Shown here piece by piece: positions 1 to 10,200 of a DNA stretch of 26,983 nt. Origin of the DNA: Pigoraptor chileana. Its lineage: Eukaryota > Opisthokonta > Filasterea. The notes beneath the pieces are model-generated. The model was not told the origin of the DNA. It saw only the letters and a list, made by a program, of their open reading frames with translations, and made no database searches. How positions within the stretch are numbered: the first letter of the stretch is position 1; the number at the start of each line of letters is the position of its first letter. Position numbers and translations under genes: made by a program. The stretch is taken from positions 1 to 26,983 of the forward strand of contig CALSCR010000581.1 of assembly GCA_943704495.1 (NCBI GenBank), written 5' to 3'.

Positions 1-1064
1 GGGGGAAGGGGGGGAGCATCACCACCGCACGAATTGGCTGAGGCTCCTACATCTCTCACATCGCCCACAGACATATACCCACGTAGCATATGTCCCGCGA
101 GCGTTGACACCATTCATGAGATCGTATCTGGCAGAGTGAATTTGGGGTTTATGCTTGCGTTAGCACATGGGGGAGTCCAGACTGCTGGCCGGATAATCGG
201 GTGCAGCGGGAAGTCCAAGGTGAAGCACATCGGGCAATGCGCACACAGCACACAAGGGCAATCAACGGCACAAATGCATGCATGCACGCAGCAGGAGCAA
301 GGACAGTGCGCGAGCCATGCGCCATGTGCCCACTTCTTCATGGGGGTTTCCAGGGTGCCCGTGAGGCTGATGGCCGACGCATTGTTGATCACTGCGACGC
401 AACAACAATGAATGCACTCGTGTGAGATGACGCAACAATGACGCGACGCCAATATTGATGTGCGCACATGAGCACAGTTGCGGATAGGACTGCCATAGTG
501 AGCGCAACGCAGCACATTACGTGCCCTTGCAACCCACAGATATCAATCCCGCCAAATTTATCGACCGCCTGTGCAACAGCGGTGGCGATTTGGTTTTCGT
601 CGCGAATGTCAGTGACGCACGGGAGACACTTTCCGCCCGCGGCCTCGATCTCCTCCGCCGCACTGAAGACGGTGCCGGGGAGCTTTGCATGGGGCGTCGA
701 CGTCTTTGCGGCAATGACGACATTGGCACCGTCCTTAGCGGCCCTGCAGTAAATGATGCGGTCAGAACGAGGCAAGACGGCACGCACAGACAGAAAAGCG
801 CTGATGACACATACTATACACAAGCACGGTGGCTCTTCGGTGCATGCAAGCAAAAATCAGGCACATGTAACCAGGAGGAGGCTTCGGTTGCTTACTTCAG
901 AGCGATCTGCTTGCCGATACCACGGCTTGCGCCGGTGATGAAAAGGGTAAGGCCCTTGAGGGCGCTGCGTGTGCAAGTGGGGTTCGCATCGTCAGCAACC
1001 GCTTAACACAGTCGTCGTCTCTGTCATACAAGGGCGCATATACTCACCCGGTGTTGGGAATCAT
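1..1064 (-). CDS. HSDL2: HSDL2-like short-chain dehydrogenase, 5' part (five exons)
   Basis: Short-chain dehydrogenase/reductase of the hydroxysteroid dehydrogenase-like 2 type, in animals a peroxisomal and mitochondrial lipid enzyme. Exons, in gene order: 1048-1064, 896-964, 538-743, 334-391, 83-127; the rest lies beyond the left edge. The start is the ATG at 1064, giving MIPNTGALKG, which matches the family N-terminus. The cofactor loop TGASRGIG is at residues 16-23. It is followed by KAAKDGANVVIAAKT, the acidic stretch DIRDENQ, FGGIDIL, the NNASAISLTGTLETP block and NVNARGTY-like YDLMNGVNARGTY. These blocks are specific to HSDL2 rather than to SDRs in general. All five donors start GT and phases join cleanly. 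The catalytic Tyr-x3-Lys and any C-terminal SCP2 domain would be outside the window. It is divergent from the SCPx thiolase, 354 bp away. Identification is strong; substrate is not known for the family. Confidence 0.92.
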
Positions 1065-1418
1065 TCTCCGTGTGATGTGTTGCTGCAAATGTCTCTCCTT
1101 GTGTGTTGGAAACCGGAAGGCTTTAATCAACAATACATACTTGTTGTATTATTAGTACTGGAGCTGTGACTCACAATGTCACGTGACGACTGGGCGGAGA
1201 GTCTGTCGGAACATTTGTGTCGGAGTTTTAGATTTGTTACAACTCACATTTTTAATCGTGGTCAGTTGGCGTTGTCAGTCGGGGCTGACACGGTCACTTG
1301 CAAACAGAGACTCATAAACGCCTACAAAGGCACTCGTGCGCTGATTCGGAAATCAGTAGTTACACTTCCAGAAGGTCTTTTCATTGTTTTTGGCGAACCA
1401 GCGAGGAAGAGGGAGAGA
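1065..1418. promoter_or_regulatory. Shared promoter between HSDL2-like and SCPx genes
   Basis: This 354-bp gap separates the start codons of two divergent peroxisomal genes, so both promoters must lie here. I see no convincing TATA box for either gene. The clearest site is a perfect 10-bp palindromic E-box at 1178-1187. An imperfect inverted repeat (aataca / tgtatt) lies near 1130-1150. An open frame runs upstream of the SCPx ATG from about 1176 but has no homology to thiolases, so I take it as leader sequence. Co-regulation is inference from the arrangement. Confidence 0.6.
1178..1187. promoter_or_regulatory. Palindromic E-box GTCACGTGAC
   Basis: The sequence GTCACGTGAC is a perfect 10-bp palindrome and equals the extended bHLH-zip site bound in animals by TFEB/MITF/USF factors (the CLEAR motif). 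It lies midway between the two divergent start codons. The core CACGTG occurs about 20 times in the window, more than random expectation, and often outside promoters, so function is not certain. The full 10-bp match is seen only here. Confidence 0.4.
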
Positions 1419-4125
1419 ATGGCACCGCGGCGCGTGTTTGTCGTGGGCGTTGGGATGACAAAGGTGACTGACTGCGCATCCTGCGCCCGTGTGGTTGTGT
1501 CGCAGAACCTGTGCATAAAATACCGCAACTGACCTAACCCTCTTACTATTACGGCTGCTGTTTGGAGTTGCACGTGTTGCATCTGTTGTGTGTGGGCGTT
1601 TGTTTGTGGTGTTGTTGTTGCGGCACGGCGAAGCGAGCCACTTATCAAATGCGCACCGGCTCTTGTGCACACAACCAGTTTGAGAAACCTGGACGTAGCG
1701 ACGACTATGATTATCCCGATCTTGCACGGGAGGCAGGTGCGCTTCTGCGTAACATTGAATGCATGCACGCATATCTAATTCTATACACATGTGTGAAATT
1801 AATTTCTATGTGTGTGTGTTTGCCATGACTGTGTGTGAGAAAGCGGTTTTTCGTATTCGTAGACGATTGCATCATGCCACCAGTTTAATTTCTTCAATTA
1901 TCGTTTTTCCCCCTGAATCACCGCACATGTGCACTATTTTGCACGCTCCTCGCACAGGACTCAAGGCCCTTGCAGATGCGGGCATCGCGTACGCTGCTGT
2001 CGAGCAGGCGGCCGTTGGCTTCGTCTACGGTGCGTAGCGTGGGCGCCTGTGGTCGTGATGCCTGGGTGGCTATTTATTTGTCTAGGAGACGTTGACGTGG
2101 TATTCACTTGTCAGACTCCCTTGATGGTGATCGATACAGCGTGTCTCTTATTTGAACAATCCAATTGTGTTTTCTTGTGTGCGTGCACGCCAAAGGCGAC
2201 TCGACGTGTGGTCAGCGAGCGCTATACGAGCTGGGCATGACCGGAATCCCAATATACAATGTACGTTTGTTCATGGATGCGTGTACTATGATGGTGCGAT
2301 ACTGCCACTGGTTTTGGTGTCCGCAAACTCACAACAATCGGATGTCCTGCGCTGGTCCTCAGGTGAACAACAACTGCTCAACTGGATCCACCGCTCTTTT
2401 TCTGGCGCGCAATTTGGTTGCGGGTGGCGCGTGCGAGTGCGCCATGGCCCTTGGCTTTGAAAAGATGGAGCGCGGATCGCTGGGTGCAAAGGTGATGCTG
2501 GCGCTTGCGTAGTTCGTTGTGTAACGCTGTTTTTCGGGTGGGCGTCTAACTTGCGCGTGATGAGCTGATGTGATGCATGCTGGTGGCCCATGCGTCCCTG
2601 TGCAGTTCAACGACCGCTGCAATCCGATGGAGAAGCACGTGGGCCTCATGTCGGACGTCAGGGGCATTGCACCGGCGCCCATCGCACCGCAGATGTTTGG
2701 TAATGCCGGGCGTGAGCATATGGAGAAATACGGTGGGTGTACCCGTGCAACCGACCTCAGTGGTGTGTGCGATCTGGGCACTGTTTTGCGCCATTCGTGA
2801 TAAAAATTGTGCGTGCCCATCGCTCGCAATCGGGCTTCTGGATCAAGCGACCTCATATCTCCACATGTATCTGAATTAACGACAGGTACGACGGCGCGAC
2901 ACTTTGCGAAGATCGCATGGAAAAACCACAAGCATTCCGTCAACAACCCGTGGGTTTCAGTTGCCGTCTGTGTGGTTTCGCGCGAATGTATATTGCAATT
3001 CTTTCACCCGTCCTTCTCAAACAAGAGTCATGACATTGTTCGCTGTGGTTGGCAGGTATTCACAGTTCCGGGACGAATACACCCTCGAGCAAATCGAGAA
3101 GTCGAGGGAGGTGTTTGCGCCGCTGACCATGCTGCAGTGTTGCCCAACGTCCGATGGGGCCGGTGCTGCGATCGTGTGCAGTGAGGACTTTGTGCGTAAG
3201 CATCGCCTCGAGGATCGTGCGGTTGAAATTCTCGCCATGGAAATGACAACAGACACCCCTGGAGCATTTGCCGATGGCAGTTGCATCAAAATGGTGGGTC
3301 TGCGGCGTGGTCGGTGTTGAGTGCCTGGCGATGGCCTGCACAATGCGCGGCGTGAGTTCGTGCGTGCGTGCGCTGATTGTGGCTTTGTGCTGTTGCAGGT
3401 TGGGTTCGACATGACCCGTCTTGCTGCGGACAAGGCATTTGCAAGCGCCCGATTGACCCGCGACGCCGTGCAGGTCGTCGAGCTCCACGACTGCTTCTCC
3501 TGCAACGAGCTGATCACGTATGAGGCGCTGGGACTCTGCCCGGTTGGTAAGGCCGGCGAATTTATCGACCGCGGTGATAATACATACGGCGGAAAGTATG
3601 TCGTGAATCCGTCGGGTGGCCTCATCTCAAAGGTAGCGTCACGTGAGATGGGAATAGGAATGGGCTGGGCCCGTGCTCTGCATCGCGTGTGCATTCTACC
3701 AAACCAAATGTCAAACACGCGTGTGTGCTTATTTTGCGATGAATGGACCATGTGTATGGGCAGGGGCATCCGCTCGGCGCGACTGGCCTCGCGCAGTGCG
3801 CTGAGCTCTGCTGGCAGCTGCGGGGAATGTGCGGCGCGCGGCAGGTGAAGGGCGCTCGCGTGGCCCTCCAGCAGAACATTGGTCTCGGCGGCGCAGTTGT
3901 CGTCGCACTCTACCGGCTTGGATTCCCCAGGCAAGCCACTCTTGCCTTGTCCCGCGTTCTTATGAGTGTGCTCTTTTTCTTAACATTGGTGTGGGCAGTC
4001 TAGAGTGACTACATCTCACGTCTGTATTTTTTGCCGCAACCGCAACAAGCAGTGCCATCAAAGCGCCCGCTCCCAGCAACCCTGCGGTCTGCGCGACGGC
4101 AGCTAATGTATCATCGAAGCTGTAG
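1419..4125 (+). CDS. SCP2: SCPx-type peroxisomal 3-ketoacyl-CoA thiolase, 11 exons, C-terminal SKL
   Basis: Sterol carrier protein X-type thiolase, which cleaves branched-chain and bile-acid-type 3-oxoacyl-CoA in peroxisomes. Exons: 1419-1463, 1679-1736, 1958-2029, 2196-2260, 2363-2491, 2606-2732, 2886-2949, 3056-3293, 3399-3632, 3764-3930, 4053-4125; 423 residues. The start [15 protein letters not shown] matches the family. Cys85 in [12 protein letters not shown] is the acylated nucleophile. HDCFSCNEL and GHPLGATG carry the other active-site residues; [17 protein letters not shown] is a family block. The last intron has a GC donor (GCAAGC) and the last exon ends VSSKL, a type 1 peroxisomal signal. 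Animal SCPx continues into an SCP2 lipid-binding domain; here that domain is absent. Without the last splice the frame stops at 4003 after a hydrophobic tail. Identification is very firm; the final exon is inferred from phase and the SKL ending. Confidence 0.93.
3931..4052 (+). other. GC-AG intron controlling the SCPx C-terminus
   Basis: This 122-nt intron begins GCAAGC after CCCCAG and ends in AAGCAG, preceded by a T-rich tract. It is the only non-GT donor among the 73 donor sites I placed. Splicing adds 24 residues ending in SSKL. Reading through instead gives a hydrophobic end ([14 protein letters not shown]) and a stop at 4003. GC donors are a known minor class and are often weaker and alternatively spliced. 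The intron itself is inferred from homology around YRLGFP and from the peroxisomal signal that appears when it is removed. Confidence 0.75.
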
Positions 4126-4281
4126 AAAACCTGCCGAAAAACAACAGAGTCAGCCCCTGCGCGCGGATGGCGAGAAGTTGTCGTCATCCTCGTCATCCTC
4201 ACCCGATTCGTCCCCATTGGCTCCCTGCAGCGAGTGCTGTGAAGTCAAGGAAAACGGCATTGTGTGCTGTATGGCTTTTGA

Positions 4282-7200
4282 TTAAACATTTGAATTCCCA
4301 GAGTGATATACGGATATGAGGCGCTGCTTCTTGCTTGTCTTGCGCGCTTTCTTCGTCTTTGCAGAGCCAATGGATCGGCGTCGCTTTTTGCCTTGCGCGT
4401 CCTGGTCATCGGGCATATCGGCAGCGTTGTCACCGCCCTCCACATTGATTGACAAGCGCCGGGTGGGATCGGTGGCGGCAGTTGCAGTCGCAGTCGCAGT
4501 CGCAGTGGCTGTGCCCGGCACTGCATCCTCCCCAAATGCCTTCTTGAACTGCGGGCATTCAGGCGGAGTGCTGGTGAGTATATGCACCTTGCCGAATTGG
4601 AATTCAAGGCGAGTTGAGACAACACCCACAGGCAATCTGTCCGTTGCACATACCTTCTTGTAGGCGGCTTTGGGATCCGACAGATTCACCGATGACGGCA
4701 CAAAGGCGGCGGGTCCCCGCGCGTTTGCCGCCACTTCAAACCCCTTGTCGGATAGCTGGAAGTCATCGCACTGACTGCAAAGTGTGAGCAACAAACCTTA
4801 TTGAGTCCATAGTCTCAGGATTTCACACGCATAAAATCTAACGCAGCAACTGGCGATTCATCTCCTAGACACTTACGCAGCGGACACGCCGTACAGCCGT
4901 TGTAGAAAATTCCGCACTTGTGACAGGAGGAAAAGTGGCTTAGTTTTTTCAAATGCAGCCCGAAACGACCTCGCCATGTTTCCTGTGATTGCATGAAAAA
5001 AAATGTTAGGGTTTGCAAGGAGGATGTGTGCGGGCGGCACGCAAGCACCGGCGCCGTGATAGGCAGACAAGCCGACAGGGAGGCAGGGAGACTCCCACCG
5101 TCCGATGCCGCATCCAGCTCTGACCGCAGGGCGTGCTGCAGGGACGGCCACTTCGCCGCAATTGTCCGATTGATGGTGTACACGACAAAGAGGGGCTCCT
5201 CGTGCAGCACATATGGAAATCCAGCAAGGTTGACGGCAAGGCCGGCGAGAAACCTGTTCTCCGCCTGCATTGTTTGCAAAGGACATCGCCATCCCGTGAG
5301 CATGCGAAACCGGACTGCATTTCACGCCAACAGTGCAAAATGACTCACCTCTGCAGTTTCAAACTGCTGTAACAGCGAGCGGAGGAATTCGCGACGCCGC
5401 CCGCGCGTGCCGCGAATGAGTGAGTAGAAACGGGCAAGCACGGGCGGAGCGCCGGCCGCGGATGCCTTGCGCTCAATGGCAATGCGGAACCCAGCCACGG
5501 CCTGCTGGTTGACAAACGTCGAGAACTTGTCGTTGAGCCACCCGAGCTGCTGGAAGGCGCGCTCGCCCAGCGCCTGATCCGCGTCCGCTTCCATGGCGAT
5601 GATGAATGGCACGCACTGCGGAGGGCATAGCGGATGACAGCCGGCACTTAATGCGGGTGGGCAGCGGTGGATGGATGGGATCGGCAGGGTGTGCGATGGC
5701 AGGCAAGGCTGTGCCGCTTGCCACATATCCAGGCACCCAAGCGACGAGAGCATATGACAATATGCACAATGGACACACATCTGCAGTCACAGGATATCCA
5801 CAGTCTATGAACTCACCAAGCCCGGATGGGAGAGTCCCTGCCTCAGAACAAGGCCGACGACAGAGAGTGCGGCCTGCCGCAGAAGCACGTCCCCGTGAAG
5901 AAGAAACTCGAGGATTTTATCGGAGAACATCTGCACGATACTTGTGCTCACACTGAACGGGAACAGGGTCGTGAAAGCGGAAATCAGGTCACAATTGTTT
6001 GCAAGGCAATATCAACAAAAAAGCACGCACACAATTTGGTCACACTCACCCCGAATCCTCCCCGCCGTCGACGTGGCGCCCATAGCCGCCGATATCGATG
6101 CCCTGAGTGACAGCTGAAGAAATCGCGGCAAGATATTCAATGCTTAGCTCAAGTCAACTGGCAACGATTTGGCGGTTGGCGGACAACCATGACATTGCAA
6201 TCGACCCACAACAACTTGAAAACTAAACTACAACACACCAGCCCCCTTTGCACTCGAGTTCTTGAGCATGCGCATTTCGTCTTCGATAAGAAAATTCTGC
6301 AGATTTTTCAGCACTTGCAGTTGCAGCTTGACCGAGGTTGAACTCAAGACGCCGTCGTAAAGTGTCTGGGTTTCTGGCTCCAACATCACACTCGGGTAGC
6401 GTATGGCCAGCGCCCCTGCACATGCGACACACGCATCCACAAATTAGGATCAATGGCGTGTGCTCGCAACAACGGGTCGACACAGAATAAGCGCGATGAC
6501 AGTTCGTCACGGCACACACCTATAGCAGCCACTGCCTTCAGGCGCACTTCCTCAATCGAAGACTTGGCAAACTGGAGGAGCACATCGAAAACACCCTGGC
6601 GGACGGAGCTCTGCGGTCGCCACATCCCAAAAGGCGAACGTGTTAGCGGAAAGGCACACGGATCAATCCCGATACCCAATCCAAGAAAAACACACGACTA
6701 TCCAAGAGAAACCTAACGGAAATACCCTGTTTACCTTGAAGTGTTGGCGCATCCACACCGCACCGTTTCCTGTCTCGCTTGCTGCATGGAATGAAAGAGC
6801 GGTGCGGGGAAAGCAGAAATATGCAACGCATAAAGGTATGCGAGTGTAACTTGGCATTTAGAATCGCAAAAAAGGACGGAGGCACGCAGATGTTTGATTC
6901 AAGCCCGTCAACTCACCATCGCTGGCATCAAAATCGAATTCTTGGCAGAGGTGGCCAACAACAAACAGGCCGCGCAACACGGCTGCTTTCGCATTTGGAT
7001 CTCGCAACACTCCGTCCGCATCATGGCGCGCGAGAAGCGCAGACAGGTTGCCTGCGAAAGACGCAACTCTTTGTCAGAGACCAAGAAAGTAGCGGCGAGA
7101 AAAATACAGTAAGCGAGCTGAGATACTCACTTGTAAACTTCACCAGAACATTCTGGAGAAACTTGTGATTTTTAGTCACATGCCCTGCAACTACGCACAG

Positions 7201-10200
7201 GCATTTCACGCAGCTCTGAACCACCTGCAAATATGCAAAATGTGCGAGCAGATGTGAGCAGACATATTAGGTCCCAAAACCGTGTGAACGAAAAGAGTGG
7301 ACCACTCACCGCCTGGCTGTGCTTCACAATGTTTTTCCACAAACTCTCCTCGAGTGAATTCAGGAACCCGTCGCTTTGCCGAGGTGCAATGGGCATGATG
7401 ACCTCGAGCATCTGGGCCGCGTAGTTGACAAGTTGCACATCGTCCTGCAATTGCAATAGCAAGCGGCCGGTAAGGCACTCTCGACTGACCGCTGTTCCGC
7501 AATTTGAACAAGACACTGCACACACAACAATCGTAGCGAATTCGAAAGCAATGGTGACGCACCGGCCGTTGGGCGCAAAGAAAAGGGAGAAGCGTGCCGA
7601 CGTGGCGTGCCATGATGAGCGGGTGGCAGCGACACATCATGTGCAGCGCCGCCATGCACTCAGTCAGTGCCCGCCGGTCTTGCTGTGCGCCCAGTGCAGA
7701 CGACTCGGCGGACGCTGACTTTTCGTCCAGGGTGAGAATGTGGTCGACAAGAGCGTCCGCCAGGCTTGTCAGCACGTGAACAGCATGCGCGTCAACAGTC
7801 TCCCCGTCCGCGGACACAAACTGCGCCAATGGAAGGCGCGGAGCAAGGAGCGGGTGTTCAGTCAACAGAGCCACTATCCATCAGCCCCAATCAAGAACCA
7901 TGCTCAACATTCACATCACAACACATCACAACACAACACAACAAACATCAAGGCTCACCGTCGACAAAAGTGCCTCTGCATTTTCGAGCGACGACGCAGT
8001 CAGATTGCCAACGACCGTCGCTAGTGATATGCCGCGCACAACCGGCGCAACGGATTTGAATGCATCTGGCGTTTCACCGAACCAGATCACTTGCAGACTC
8101 TTTGAAACGAGCTCCTGAAGCACATGCAAAAAACAACAACAACGCGCGTGCTATTAGAGACAGAAAAAGGATGGCATTTTAAGTACCACCACTTTTTCAA
8201 GATACAATGATGGTCGCATGCGCGACACTCACCTTGATCCCTTCTGCGTCGTTGCTACGTCCGAGAAGCTTCACGCAAATTTCCGCAAAATGGGGATTCG
8301 TGGGCTGACGAACACAGATGTCACGAAGAATCGTGATAACGCGCCGCCTAACACTAACGCCCACATCCTGTGCAACGTCGGGAGAACCGTTGTTCAGCAT
8401 CGATAATCAATTGGTCAAGTGCACACACACACACACACATACACGAAAGGTAAGGAAGGTAGCATCGAAGATATGACGGGCCCAGCATACCAGTAGACGC
8501 TCAATGAGGAGCGGGAAATATAGCTCAAGAAACTCCGGCTTCGTCGCGACGTATTGGCCGATGAGCTCGATAGCGGCATCTCTGACGGAGATGGCCTGGT
8601 CGACAAGGCCGTTGCCGACGCCGATGCGCACAATATCCTGAGGATTGGGGATGGCATGTGGGGGTGTGGGTGAAATTGAGCACTCGCTGTCCCCCACGCG
8701 CCATGCAACAAAAAGAAACGGTTGAGCGTGTGCAGAGTCTCACATTGCACCCCACCTGGTTCAGCACATCGGGGTCCGCTGCCGCAACGAGGGCGAGCGC
8801 TTTCATGGCCCTGCTGCGGACCTGCGGGCTGCTGTCCCTCAACAGGGCGAGCAGGTGCCGCAGAACCTGCTCCCACCGCCCGCTTAGCCCGCCGTCGCCC
8901 TGCAGCACAGCCATCGCACACACCGCACCAGACCGGTCCGACCCATCCGACCCATTTGGCTTACGCGCATCGCTGCAAATCGGCCCAAAATGAATCAGCA
9001 ATTAGATTTCATACAATCTACGAATCAAGAAAAATAGGCCCGTCCTACATTCTCACCTGCACACGGTCCACTGTGCCAGAAGCATTTCGCGGCGCGCAAG
9101 CAGATGGTTGGACCCATCAACATCGCCTTCCTGAAGGCGATCTGTGGACGTCTCAGACATCCACTGGCCGAGAAAAAATGTGCGCGCATGCTGTGAAGGG
9201 CAAATGACAGCGCAGCGACGATCATTGACCTGAGGTAGGGAAACACACAAGTACATGCACATATACACATATATACAACAACAAAGGCGTATCCTCGTTC
9301 CTGCTCAGTTTGGGCAAACATTCAGCCACCAATACGAATCCGCTCTCAATTAAAGCAATCACCTCATACTGGAGATCCTCTTTTGCTCTTTCTGCAAGGT
9401 AGCCCAAGACCTGCACGCGCGCGGCATCAACCATTGATGGCGTGACGTTCCCTGCCTCCAAAGCCCGCCATTGCCGTCGCAAGTGGGCCGCAATTGCTCC
9501 GACATTATCGACCGCAAACAAGAGCAGATTGTCCGACTGCTTCTCTTGGACTTTGGTTTTAATGACTTGCATCTGCACCACATATGTTGGAGTGTACATC
9601 AGCTGTCTGGTCTGGGTCTGGGCCCTCATCTCTGTATATCCTACCTCTCTTGGCATTGCAACTTCCTTCGCAGCACTGGGCCAAAAACATGGAGTGATAG
9701 GGAGACAAGGAGCTGTCAGACCCACCAACTTTTGAGCGAGGATCGAGAGAAGTATCTCCGCAGCCGGCCACTCGGGTTGGCATGAAGTCAAGAAGAGATC
9801 TTGCACAAAATTCTCAAAAAGACTGCGAAGGTCCTGGTCATCGCTCTTTGTCCCGCACCTGGACGTTGGCATCAACAGTGCTTTGTCAGAAAGCCGTCAT
9901 AACATGCATACAGGGCAGGATATGGGCTGGGGAAGTTCAAGCCGTGCGGGAGGGATACCTTTTGATGAACTGTGACACAAAGTCGGCTCCGATTGCATGA
10001 GCGCGCGCAAATCTGTTCATAATGGTCGCCCCAAGGTCCGCGTCGCCATCGCCGCCATCGCCGCCATCGCCGCCAGGGAAAGCGGTGTGCTCGACCGAGT
10101 CAACGCCGGCGGCTGCACATTGCGATTGCACCAGCTGCAGAACAAGTGCCGTCAGCATCTGTATCGCGCTGTCCTCGGCAAGCCTAAAAAAACAGAAGCA

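Noticed and set aside
1-20. G-run at the left edge and C-run at the right edge as telomere-like ends
   Set aside because: They do not form tandem telomere units; more likely a chance run or an assembly edge.
1176-1418. In-frame upstream extension of SCPx from about 1176
   Set aside because: The added 81 residues have no thiolase homology, and [15 protein letters not shown] is the usual family start.
3960-4217. Minus-strand frame with a hydrophobic segment ([17 protein letters not shown])
   Set aside because: It is the antisense of the SCPx last exon and intron; no homolog is recognised and the composition explains it.
4031-4285. Plus-strand open frame of 84 codons after SCPx
   Set aside because: Its frame has no family match, starts without ATG, and the same bases are explained by the SKL exon in another frame plus 3' sequence.
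6050-6102. Shorter SCC2 exon using the acceptor at 6103
   Set aside because: The phase does not match the preceding exon; the acceptor 11 nt upstream does.
7821-7873. Alternative acceptor at 7874 extending SCC2 exon 7563-7820 by 53 nt
   Set aside because: It breaks the reading frame with the preceding exon, while the acceptor before 7820 keeps phase and has a good pyrimidine tract.
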